Assembly: GCA_033807695.1 (NCBI GenBank)
Contig: CM066302.1
Coordinates: 2,418,001 to 2,482,000 of the forward strand
Direction: 5' to 3'
Source: Daedaleopsis sinensis
Lineage: Eukaryota; Basidiomycota; Agaricomycetes; Polyporales; Polyporaceae
Length of the DNA: 64,000 nt
Positions 36,284-44,561 of this stretch are shown here, piece after piece. Position 1 is the first letter of the stretch; every line of letters starts with the position of its first letter. Under the pieces are notes generated by a model. The model saw only the letters and a list, made by a program, of their open reading frames with translations. It made no database searches and had not been told where the DNA came from. A program made the translations under genes and the position numbers.

Positions 36284-36905
36284 ATCCTAGTTTACCGCCC
36301 TCGAGGGCCTAGCCCTATGGTAGGCAGTACAAATCGTGGTAGCTACGTGTTCGCCCAATAGACCGAGATGAAATCACAAAGCAGTAGCAGGGGGGTGAGA
36401 GAGTAGAGTCGAGGCACAGCGACCATGGCCATTAAGTATAGGAGCTCGGCCGAAGCCTAGTAAAGTAAGTGAGGGTGGATGGAGAGAGGTACGTGCGAGT
36501 GAAAGCAAAAAATATGAGTAAGAAAGGGCTCCCCGACGCGCGCTGTCCCCGCAGCCCCCGACCATCGAGCGGGTGGGGCCATGGGTTCTAAACCTTCTGC
36601 AGGATTTCAATCTCTTCTACAGGTTAGGGATACGGGTCGCGGTTCCCCGCTCCTCGTCAAAACTCCGCCATGCCCAGAGCAGTGGGGCAGTGCGCGCCGT
36701 AGCCAAAAAGGAATAGATACAGAAGCAAAAAAGATTCTACGTGCAGTCGTCGCGGGCCCGGTGCTGTCCGTGCTGCCGCTCCCGAGGGGGCCCGAGACCG
36801 GCAGCAAAGGCGGCCCCTACGTCGAGTCGAGATCAGCGCGCTCGAGGTGCCTGTTGAGAGAGTGGAGGTCAGCGCAGGTCCGCACGTGGTAAATCTAGCA
36901 GAGTC

Positions 36906-39900
36906 TTAGGTCTCGTCCTCTCGCAGGGCCGAAAGTACTCCGAACGTCTGTCTGAAGCGTTCTGTCGCGTTGATGTAGCCGAAGAGCGGGCGGAGCCCGT
37001 CGTCCGTGTTCAAGAGCACCTTGAGGGTGCGACCGGAGAAGCCCAGCGGGGCGTAGTGGACCGCGCGGTGGAAGGCGTAGGTCGGACACTGGAGGAGGAA
37101 GTGCGACACGGTCTCTGGGGCTTCACCGCAGGTGGGACACGTCGAGGTCAGCGATTTGCCGATCCGCTCGAGGTACGTGTAGAGCGGGATGTGCCCTGTC
37201 CGGAGCTGCAAAAGGAGGTTAGCGTGCCTGCGGGGGAGCGCGGCGGCCCGCTCCAGGTATCGCTTGGAGGGCAGCTTGCTGTCGATCCTCGCCATCCGTG
37301 TGCCACGCTTGGAGGTGCACCAACGTTCCCGGGCGATCCGTTCGAGCTCGTGCTGGTAATTCTGGCGCGCTCTCGAGACGCTGAGCGGGAGGGTCTTGCG
37401 CAGCTCGCGTGGGAGGCGGTCCGACGGGCTCGACTGTCCACCCGCCGCTTCTTTGGCCGCCTCGTCCGCCGCCTCGTTGCCCGCCACGTCCTCGTGCCCG
37501 GGGACCCACCGGAGCGTGAGCCGCAGGCCCGGGTTCGCGGCTCTGAGCTTCCGGGCGTAGCTGTGGAAGAGGTCAGTGAGGTACCGCCCCGGGGCCGCTG
37601 TGCGCAGTGTCGACGCCTGTATCGCCGCCGTGTTGTCCAGCGCGATGGACGCGCGTCGGATCGGACCCCGCGTGCGTTCGGCGAGCAGAAGTGTGAGAGC
37701 GAGGATCGTGGCTACGATCTCCGCCTCGTAGACCGTGTGCCGCTTGGAGGGCCCAAGGTGGTATGTGAGGACCTTCGGGCGTCGTCGCCCAGGCACGTAT
37801 AGCAGTGCGGCCACCCCTACTCCCCCTTCGATGTCCGAGCCGTCGGTGTAGACGCGGTATGCGCCGCGCCGCGCCCAGCGCGCGTCGTCCTCAATCGCCG
37901 CATCCCGATCTGAGATGACGTGGGTGCGGTGTCCGGGAGTCCATCGGGGGTGCACGCGGGCCGGGACAATGCGTTCGGTGTGCTTGTGGTCGAGGAAGGG
38001 TCGGTAGGCGTCCATGAGCTCGTGGAGTGAGGAGCGATGTCGGCGGACCAGCCTCCGGGCGGCCTTCTGCACATGCGTGGCGAGGGGGTGGGAGCGCGGG
38101 AGCGCGCACAGGCGCACCGCGGAGCGGTGCGCCAGCCTGTCTACGAGGAGGTCGAAAGGAAGCAGGTCAGTGTGCGCCTCGAGCGCGTCAGTGGCGGATG
38201 AGCGGAGGGCTCCTGTCATAACGAGTAGCGCCTGACGCTGCACTCGCGCGAGCCGCCGAATGTTGCCGACCGAGCCATGTCTGCGCTTCTGCCCTCGGAG
38301 CTTACGGACGGGGACGAGGAACGTGTCCGATGCGTAGAGCATGCTGGGGATGACGACAGCTTGATATAGCCGTCGCACTACCCCCAGCGTGAGCCCGTTC
38401 CTCGTCCTCGCCAGCCGCCGGAGAAGGGCTACCCACTTCGCGCCCTTGGAGTGCGCTAGCGCCGTTTGCTCCCGAAACTTGAGGTGCTGGTCGATGAGGA
38501 CACCTAGAAAGCGGTGATACGCGACCGCCTGTATCACCGTGCCGTCCGAGAGGCTCAGGTCCGGACCCATGTCCTTGATCAGGGCCTTGCAGTTCACCAG
38601 GCCGAACTTGTCGAGCGAGTACGCTGAGTTGTGCGTCCGCGACCAGTCGAGACCGCCGCCGTGCCGCTCCAGAAAGTCACGGATTTTGACGTGACAGTCG
38701 GCGAAAGTACTGCCGGTGGTGACGAGGGCGACGTCGTCCATGGAGCCGACCGCCAGCTCGCCGCCCTTGATCCTCGCGCTGTCGATAAGGTCAGAATTGT
38801 AGAAGGCGTAGAGGATTACCGACAGCGGGCAGCCTTGATCAATGCCGCTCATGATTTCGAAGATCGCGGACTCGAAGTCGTCGAATTTGAGGCGAGTCTT
38901 CCTGCCGTCTAGCTTCGCGCGCAGCCAATCGACGTATTCCGCCGGGACTCCTCGCATGCGTAGGTTGTGGAAGAGCCGGTCCGGAACGGCAGCAGGGAAC
39001 GCGGACTTGATGTCGAGGAAGACTACTGAGGCCGCCTTGCGTTGACGCCACGCGTCTTTGATCGTCTTGGTGACCAGATGGATCGAGTCAGTTGTCGTGC
39101 GTCCGGTGCGCCCTCCGAATTGATGATTGGCTAGAAGGGAGTGGCGTTCAGCCTCATACACCAGCACGTCAGCCACACACCGTGATAAGATTTTCGAGAC
39201 ACAATTGAGCAGGGCGATCGGGCGCCACGCTTTGGCCACGGTGTAGTCGGCCTTCCCGGGTTTCTTCAGCACGACGGTGTCGGAGATCTTCCATCTGTCG
39301 GGGTAGTAGCGTAGCTCAAACGTCGCCCGGAAGAGGCGGCCTAGATGGGGCGTGAGCGTGTCGCCACAATGCTTGTAGACTTCGTTGGGGATCGCGTCCG
39401 GACCTGCGGCCTTGAATGAGCGTAGCGACTTGATGGCCTGTCGGATTTGACCGTCGGTGATGGGCCGGAAGGAGAACTTGGGAGCGGGGTACGGGCCCCC
39501 TGGGACCTGGACATCGCCCGGGGGGAGGAAGAAGGTACGGTAGAGCTCCTCCCCTTTGTCTGGATTGGAGGTGATGGTCTTGCGCTGGCCGTCAGGCTCT
39601 GTTACCTTCAATGGGGGGATTCGAGAACGCCCGCCGTCCGTCGCTCCTGTCTTGAGGAAGCGGTTAGCGTCCCATATCGTCCGTGCGTCTACCGAATCGA
39701 TCCACTCATTCCAGTGGTCTTTTTTCGCTGTGCGAATGGCGTCAGTATAGCGATTCCGAAAGCGGCGGTACGTAGCGTGCGCAGGGTGCGCGCGCGTCGC
39801 CCGATGCTCGTGCGCGGCCCTTCCCAGCTTCTCCTTCTCCTTTCTCATCTTGGTGAGCTCCTTGGACCACCAGCGTTTTGCGTAGGGGGTGTCCGGGGCG

Positions 39901-40949
39901 AGGGGGGCGTGGTCTTCGATCGTAGCCTGCAGGTCGTCCATGAGCGCCGCGAGGGTCTCGTCGAAGTCATGCTGTGTCTTGATCGCACTCGGGAGGGCCC
40001 GAGCGTCTATACGCGTTGCGAGCGCTGAGTCGAAGTCGCTCCAGTCGACCTTGCGAAAGTCGCGTCGGAGTCGCTGCCGTGCCTCTTCTATCGGCAACTC
40101 GAAGACTGTAAGAATCGGGAAGTGGTCAGTAAGAATCGGGCGCCGGTCTTCGGCGACCCTGCACGACTGCAGGCATTCCAGGAGCGGCTCGGAACAGAAA
40201 ACATTGTCCGGGCGGGTGCGAGATTTGGAGTTCATCGACTCCAGTGTGGCGACCGACGCGGGGAGGGCCATCTCCATGCCAAGGTCCGCGACACGGTTAA
40301 TAAGTAGTTCCGCTCGTACCAGGTTGTTCCTGGAAAAAAGTTGATGATTAGTCGGGTCGTCCCAGCTGGGGTGGTGGCGGTTGAAGTCGCCCAGCCACAC
40401 CACATGGTGGTCGCCCTCGCCGGTCGCTACGAGCGTGCGGGTCGCCCGAGTAGCAGCGTGTATTGCCGTGTCGTGCGCGCCGTCCACGTAGAGGTTGAAA
40501 AGGAGAACTGTCGCGGCCGCTGTCTTGATCGATATCGCCGTGACGTCGGGATGGGGGACGTCCACCGGAGCCCAAGTGTTCGTCGAGAGTCGGGCGTTGA
40601 CCAGGAGGACCGAGCGCATCCGCCCAGCAGTGTCCCTGTCACGAACGGTCGGGTACACAGTCCTCCAGTGTGGAGTGCTGCGAGTGAGGCGAAGGTGGTC
40701 CAGATACGGCTCCTGGATCGCGATAATGTCAAAGTCAGTAGGAGGGGCACTGTGCAGAAGGTCTAGTTGGCCGTCCAGGGATTTGTTAATGTTCTGCTGC
40801 CATATGCGTAGGTGTGGGACGCCCGGGGCTTTCAATATGTTGCTGGAGGCGGGTCTCGAAGGGGCGCGTTGAAGAACCCGTCGAGGTTGACCTGGCGGGG
40901 GCCTTGGGTTGCCGGAGTGGCGGGGAAGCGGTGGGAGATCTGGTCCCAC
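36906..40949 (-). CDS. LINE ORF2: AP endonuclease, reverse transcriptase, RNase H, zinc knuckle
   Basis: Open for about 1,347 codons. Domains in order: APE-type endonuclease (LRIWQQNINKS, FDIIAIQEPYL, WLGDFNRHHPSWDD, LTDHFPIL); reverse transcriptase (WRPIALLNCVSKILSRC, LANHQFGGRTGRTTTDSI, VVFLDIKSAFP, GIDQGCPLSVILYAFYN, and catalytic MDD within VGSMDDVALVT); RNase H (YTDGSDIEGGVGVA, VYEAEIVATILAL, ALDNTAAIQA, WVPGHEDVAGNEAADEAA). A terminal CCHC-type motif follows (CPTCGEAPETVSHFLLQC). APE plus RT plus RNase H fits the Tad/I groups. No ATG lies at the start of the endonuclease: the first codon at 40949 is GTG, and the first in-frame ATG is inside the endonuclease (GRMRSVLL). Translation probably depends on ORF1, which it overlaps by at least 118 nt in another frame. 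Confidence 0.95.
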   Translation of the reverse strand: MGPDLPPLPRHSGNPRPPPGQPRRVLQRAPSRPASSNILKAPGVPHLRIWQQNINKSLDGQLDLLHSAPPTDFDIIAIQEPYLDHLRLTRSTPHWRTVYPTVRDRDTAGRMRSVLLVNARLSTNTWAPVDVPHPDVTAISIKTAAATVLLFNLYVDGAHDTAIHAATRATRTLVATGEGDHHVVWLGDFNRHHPSWDDPTNHQLFSRNNLVRAELLINRVADLGMEMALPASVATLESMNSKSRTRPDNVFCSEPLLECLQSCRVAEDRRPILTDHFPILTVFELPIEEARQRLRRDFRKVDWSDFDSALATRIDARALPSAIKTQHDFDETLAALMDDLQATIEDHAPLAPDTPYAKRWWSKELTKMRKEKEKLGRAAHEHRATRAHPAHATYRRFRNRYTDAIRTAKKDHWNEWIDSVDARTIWDANRFLKTGATDGGRSRIPPLKVTEPDGQRKTITSNPDKGEELYRTFFLPPGDVQVPGGPYPAPKFSFRPITDGQIRQAIKSLRSFKAAGPDAIPNEVYKHCGDTLTPHLGRLFRATFELRYYPDRWKISDTVVLKKPGKADYTVAKAWRPIALLNCVSKILSRCVADVLVYEAERHSLLANHQFGGRTGRTTTDSIHLVTKTIKDAWRQRKAASVVFLDIKSAFPAAVPDRLFHNLRMRGVPAEYVDWLRAKLDGRKTRLKFDDFESAIFEIMSGIDQGCPLSVILYAFYNSDLIDSARIKGGELAVGSMDDVALVTTGSTFADCHVKIRDFLERHGGGLDWSRTHNSAYSLDKFGLVNCKALIKDMGPDLSLSDGTVIQAVAYHRFLGVLIDQHLKFREQTALAHSKGAKWVALLRRLARTRNGLTLGVVRRLYQAVVIPSMLYASDTFLVPVRKLRGQKRRHGSVGNIRRLARVQRQALLVMTGALRSSATDALEAHTDLLPFDLLVDRLAHRSAVRLCALPRSHPLATHVQKAARRLVRRHRSSLHELMDAYRPFLDHKHTERIVPARVHPRWTPGHRTHVISDRDAAIEDDARWARRGAYRVYTDGSDIEGGVGVAALLYVPGRRRPKVLTYHLGPSKRHTVYEAEIVATILALTLLLAERTRGPIRRASIALDNTAAIQASTLRTAAPGRYLTDLFHSYARKLRAANPGLRLTLRWVPGHEDVAGNEAADEAAKEAAGGQSSPSDRLPRELRKTLPLSVSRARQNYQHELERIARERWCTSKRGTRMARIDSKLPSKRYLERAAALPRRHANLLLQLRTGHIPLYTYLERIGKSLTSTCPTCGEAPETVSHFLLQCPTYAFHRAVHYAPLGFSGRTLKVLLNTDDGLRPLFGYINATERFRQTFGVLSALREDET

Positions 40950-42673
40950 AGAGACGGGGGCGGGGGCGCGCGTGCCAAGAGCTCATCGTCGGTTACCCAG
41001 GTGCCGGGGTCGCTCGTCACGAAGTACCTAAAGCCGCTGTCAGCTCGACGCGCGGCGAAATCGCGCACCTTTCTGCGGTACGTGGGACAGGAGCGGTCCC
41101 ACGCCGCGTGGCCGTCCTCCTCGCAGTTTGCGCAGCGGAAGTAGGCGGGGTCCTTGATCGAGCACTGATCGGTGGGATGATGTCCTGCGCAGACTGCGCA
41201 GATCGAGTGGCGGCACGGGCAGTCTCTGGCTAGATGGCCGTCGTATGCTTGACAGTTAAGGCAGCGTGCCGGCTCTCTGATGTCGCGCCGCACGATAACC
41301 CGACGTCCCGCGATGGTGAGTCCCTTGAGGGCCTGGTTGGCCTGCTCGACGCTGTGGAAGGTCAGCCGGACGTGAGCGGTGCGTTGGCCCGCGTAGCGCT
41401 TCTCGAGCTTCTTGATCCATTCTGCGTGCGCGACCGCGCCGTCTTGAAGCTCGTGGGTGCGCTCGATTTCGCGCCATGCGTCCGTATTGTGCGGGTCGAA
41501 CCCTACCGGGACGCACTCTGCAACCAGCAGGTAAGTGCGCTCGACTATTTTGGCGTTCGAGCCCATTTTCCTGGTGAAGGACGTGTTGATGTGGGGCCGG
41601 AGGAGCCAGCGCGCCATGTCGCGCGAGGAGAGGGTGATGACGACGTCGCCGTGCTGCTGGATCTTCGCGGAGTCGAGTGTCGCGTCTTTCGGGGGTGTGA
41701 GCCCCTCACCCGCCATGATGTCTACCGCCTGGCGGGCCCGTTCCAGAGCCTCCCGGTCCGACAACCTCGCGCCCTCCGCGTCGGTGATAGCTACGCCCCG
41801 CACCAGCACTTGCCGCTGGAGGAGGTCAGCGAGATCCACCGCCCGGCGCGTTCGTGTGGGGGCAGTGTCTAGAATCAGTTGAGAGGGGGGCAGGAGAGGC
41901 GCACCTGGTGGGATCTGCGAGTCACGTAGCTCCATCGCCGCTGTCGCCGCCTCCAGCTTCTTTGTGGCTTCCGACAGCTGCCCTGCACACTCCAACATCG
42001 CCCTCCGTGCCGCATCCATCCCTTCCGCCCCTGACGCGACCTCGTTCTCGACCTTATCCGCATGCGCGTCGAGGCGGAGAGTGAGCTGGGCCTCGATACG
42101 TTCAGCAACCGAGGAGACCATTTTTCCATGCAACTTCTTGTAAGCGACCGCCTTGGCCAGGTGGGCGAAGGCGATGAGGGACTTTCGTGCTAGGTCGGCC
42201 GTCGGAGCGGAGAGGGCGAGATGCAGAAGGCCGGTGATGAGGGCGGAGTCCGAGACCGCGTCGTCGCCTTCCGGGACGAGTGTTCTTTTGCGGAGGAAGC
42301 TGAGTGAGGCGTCGAGGTCGGGGAGGAGGTCCTCCGTCTCCCGGAACAGCTGCTGATGAGTCTTCGTCGTCGTCGTCTTCGTAGCGGTCTTCGCCGGCGC
42401 TGTCGCTGCGCTGGCACCGGCGCCTACTTGCCGTCGCAGCTGTCTAGACGTGTCGCTCGCCGTTGGCGTCCTTTCGGACTGCCCAGTTTTCGTCATCGTC
42501 GGCGATATGTAGTCTAAAGTATGTAAGTGTAGTCGTCTAATACCAAAGAGCCAGATGCGCCGCACGCAGCCAACCTCCCCTGTAAGGTTGGAGCGTGGGA
42601 AGAATCCGGGTGGTGGTGGTAGCAGATCAAGGAGGGTCAGGCTTTCCTGTACTCGTTGCTCATGGGTCGCCAT
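40832..42673 (-). CDS. LINE ORF1: Gag-like protein with three zinc knuckles
   Basis: 613 codons from ATG at 42673 (MATHEQRVQESLTLLD) to TGA at 40834-40832 (end DPPPATY). A second Met (MTKTGQSERTP) is a possible shorter start. The middle is helical, with a coiled-coil-like part (AQLTLRLDAHADKVENEV). An RNA-binding-like fold follows (VRLTFHSVEQANQALKGL), then three Cys/His knuckles: CLNCQAYDGHLARDC, CAVCAGHHPTDQC and CANCEEDGHAAWDRSC. This is the usual nucleic-acid chaperone of Tad/I-type LINEs, which coats element RNA. Confidence 0.93.
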   Translation of the reverse strand: MATHEQRVQESLTLLDLLPPPPGFFPRSNLTGEVGCVRRIWLFGIRRLHLHTLDYISPTMTKTGQSERTPTASDTSRQLRRQVGAGASAATAPAKTATKTTTTKTHQQLFRETEDLLPDLDASLSFLRKRTLVPEGDDAVSDSALITGLLHLALSAPTADLARKSLIAFAHLAKAVAYKKLHGKMVSSVAERIEAQLTLRLDAHADKVENEVASGAEGMDAARRAMLECAGQLSEATKKLEAATAAMELRDSQIPPGAPLLPPSQLILDTAPTRTRRAVDLADLLQRQVLVRGVAITDAEGARLSDREALERARQAVDIMAGEGLTPPKDATLDSAKIQQHGDVVITLSSRDMARWLLRPHINTSFTRKMGSNAKIVERTYLLVAECVPVGFDPHNTDAWREIERTHELQDGAVAHAEWIKKLEKRYAGQRTAHVRLTFHSVEQANQALKGLTIAGRRVIVRRDIREPARCLNCQAYDGHLARDCPCRHSICAVCAGHHPTDQCSIKDPAYFRCANCEEDGHAAWDRSCPTYRRKVRDFAARRADSGFRYFVTSDPGTWVTDDELLARAPPPPSLWDQISHRFPATPATQGPRQVNLDGFFNAPLRDPPPATY

Positions 42674-44561
42674 ACTAGCTGATCAGCGAGCTGGACATCG
42701 CTGGTGGGGACAAGAAAAAAAAGTGGGATATTATGCCGGTCTCATTGTGAGTGCCCTTCATACCTCGGGGAACCTTGTGTTGATGTGATCCGTTGTATAC
42801 AGGAGTCAATATTCTATGCGACCCAAGCTATGTTCGTGTTCCAGTGGGCCCGGCTTTCTGACCACATCGGACGGAAGCCTGTGTTGCTCATCGGGTTCTC
42901 CGGCATTTGCATCTCCATGCTCTCCTTTGGTCTGTCGCGGACGTTTTGGGCTCTCGTAGTCAGGTAAGTGAACAGAATCAGTCATTCGTGCCTAACATGT
43001 GTATTGACGGCGATTCCAGCCGAAGCCTTGTCGGGATGCTGAACGGGAATGTGGGTGTTATGAAGAGCATGATGGGAGGTCAGAGTCACCAGCCGTCTTT
43101 TGGCACGTCGCCCAGTTTTGATTTGAGCCATCTTCATGCAGAGTTGACGGACGAGACCAACATCGCGCAAGGAGTCGCATTCATTCCGGTCACATGGGCT
43201 GCAGGGACAACCATTGGGTACGTTTCTCCTACGACTTCTTCAAGCAACGTCACAAGAGACTTGGAGTCTCCTCGGTCTAATACATCCCATGCGCAGACCG
43301 ATGGTGGGAGGGCAACTGGCGACACCTCACGATCGATGGCCGCATCTGTTCTCCCATCAGTTCTGGGTCAAGTTCCCCTACTTTCTACCATGCGGTGTCG
43401 TCGCCGCGTACGCCGCGTTCTGCTTCTTGATCACGACATTATTCTTGAAGGAGGTATGCAGCAGCTCCAGCTATGATCCCCGCTATATACTAACTACCGC
43501 ACCTCAGACACTTCAAAAACGCCGCCACACCCGCGTCAGCGATGAATCACACCCAGATACCCAAGTTCCGGCCGACGCGCCTCCTCCCCTCCGCACCATT
43601 CTCACCAGACGCGTCGTCCTCTCCGTAGCCAACTACGGGGCGGTCGCGCTCTCGGACATCGCCATCGTCGCGCTTTTCCCGCTCTTTCTCGCTACCCCCG
43701 TCGCCCTGGGGGGCCTCGGGCTTCCCCCGCCTACAATAGGGCTCATCATGGGCTCGCTAGGCCTGCTCAACGGCGTCGTGCAGGCACTCGTCCTCGCAAA
43801 GCTGATTGATAGGTGGGGCCCCAAGCGCATCTTCCAGGCCGGGCTGGCCACATTCCCCGCGATGTACGCCCTCTTCACCGTCATGAGCCTGTGCGCGAAA
43901 GCGCACGGGCTCGGCGCAGTCGTGTGGACTCTCGTAGCGGTGCAGATGCTGTTGATGATTGGGATGAGCATGTCCTTCGGTGAGTGTTGACTGAGCGCGA
44001 CTCGAAGCACATTTCGGCCGTGTGTTTGTTTCCATGAGTGTTAGCTGACGAGTGTGCGTACATGCATATGCAGGCGCGATCTTCATGTTCATCCAGTCCT
44101 CAGTGCCCGACGGCCGACAGCTGGGCGCCGTGAATGGGCTTGCGCAATTCACAGCGTCGGTTTGCCGCATGTTCGGACCGGCACTCGCTACATCGCTCTT
44201 CGCCACTGCGTTAGAGCGCAACTGGCTCTGCGGATACGCCGCGTATCTTATGCTGGCGACCATCGCTGTGGCTCTGTCCACGCTGTCGACCTTGCTACCG
44301 CCGCGAATGTGGCCGAAAAACGCGGAGTGAGGGGGACGTTATTCAAGACAATGATTAATGCCCCTCTGGACACAGAGCTACAGTTTGTCCAAAACCATAT
44401 GTACCTCCCAACCTGTGCCTATTCTTGGTTTAGTGACATCATGTACACGAGGAAGCAGCAACACCTTACTGCCACTGACCAATTCTGCGAACCCCGACAC
44501 CAGCCTAAGCATGTGCCGACGTCCCTACTCCCATTCCCATCCCATCCCTCGCTCGGCGGCG

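Larger units (their letters stand above)
36265..42673 (-). mobile_element. Tad/I-type LINE retrotransposon with two ORFs
   Basis: A non-LTR retrotransposon on minus, inserted in intron 1 of the MFS paralogue. Element order from its 5' end: ORF1 from 42673, ORF2 to 36906, a 3' untranslated region of about 620 nt, and a tail of AAAC repeats (GTTT on plus, 36265-36283). The 5' end is unusual: the ORF1 start codon lies 3-5 nt from the MFS exon 2, so there is almost no 5' leader. No target-site duplication was seen. Both ORFs are open across their length, indicating a young or recently active copy. Confidence 0.93.
36052..44330 (+). pseudogene. MFS transporter paralogue, disrupted by a LINE and a frameshift
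   Basis: Paralogue of the transporter at 22044. Exon 1 (36052 to about 36229) encodes MSHDNSSHDSETSPLL to CIYPFINQ, followed by a GC-type donor (CAG-GCAAGT). The gene resumes at about 42677 with LISELDIAGGDKKK, then carries every later exon of the intact copy (RLSDHIGRKPVLL, SRSLVGMLNGNVGVMKSM, ALSDIAIVALFPLFLATP, RMWPKNAE) to the stop at 44328-44330. Two lesions are visible. A LINE of about 6.4 kb on the opposite strand fills intron 1. An A8 run at 42715-42722 puts LISELDIAGGDKK and VGYYAGLI in different frames. Later exons look well conserved, so decay is recent or the A8 is a sequence error. If the A8 is wrong and the 6.4 kb intron is removed, the protein could still be made. Confidence 0.82.

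Noticed and set aside
40949..41000. GTG at 40949 as true ORF2 start
   Set aside because: It is simply the first codon that could be scored as a start in the open frame. Nothing marks it as used, and the open frame overlaps ORF1.
36906..42673. Possible domestication of the LINE proteins
   Set aside because: Both ORFs, the element order and the repeat tail are those of an ordinary mobile copy inside an intron, and there is no sign of host use.
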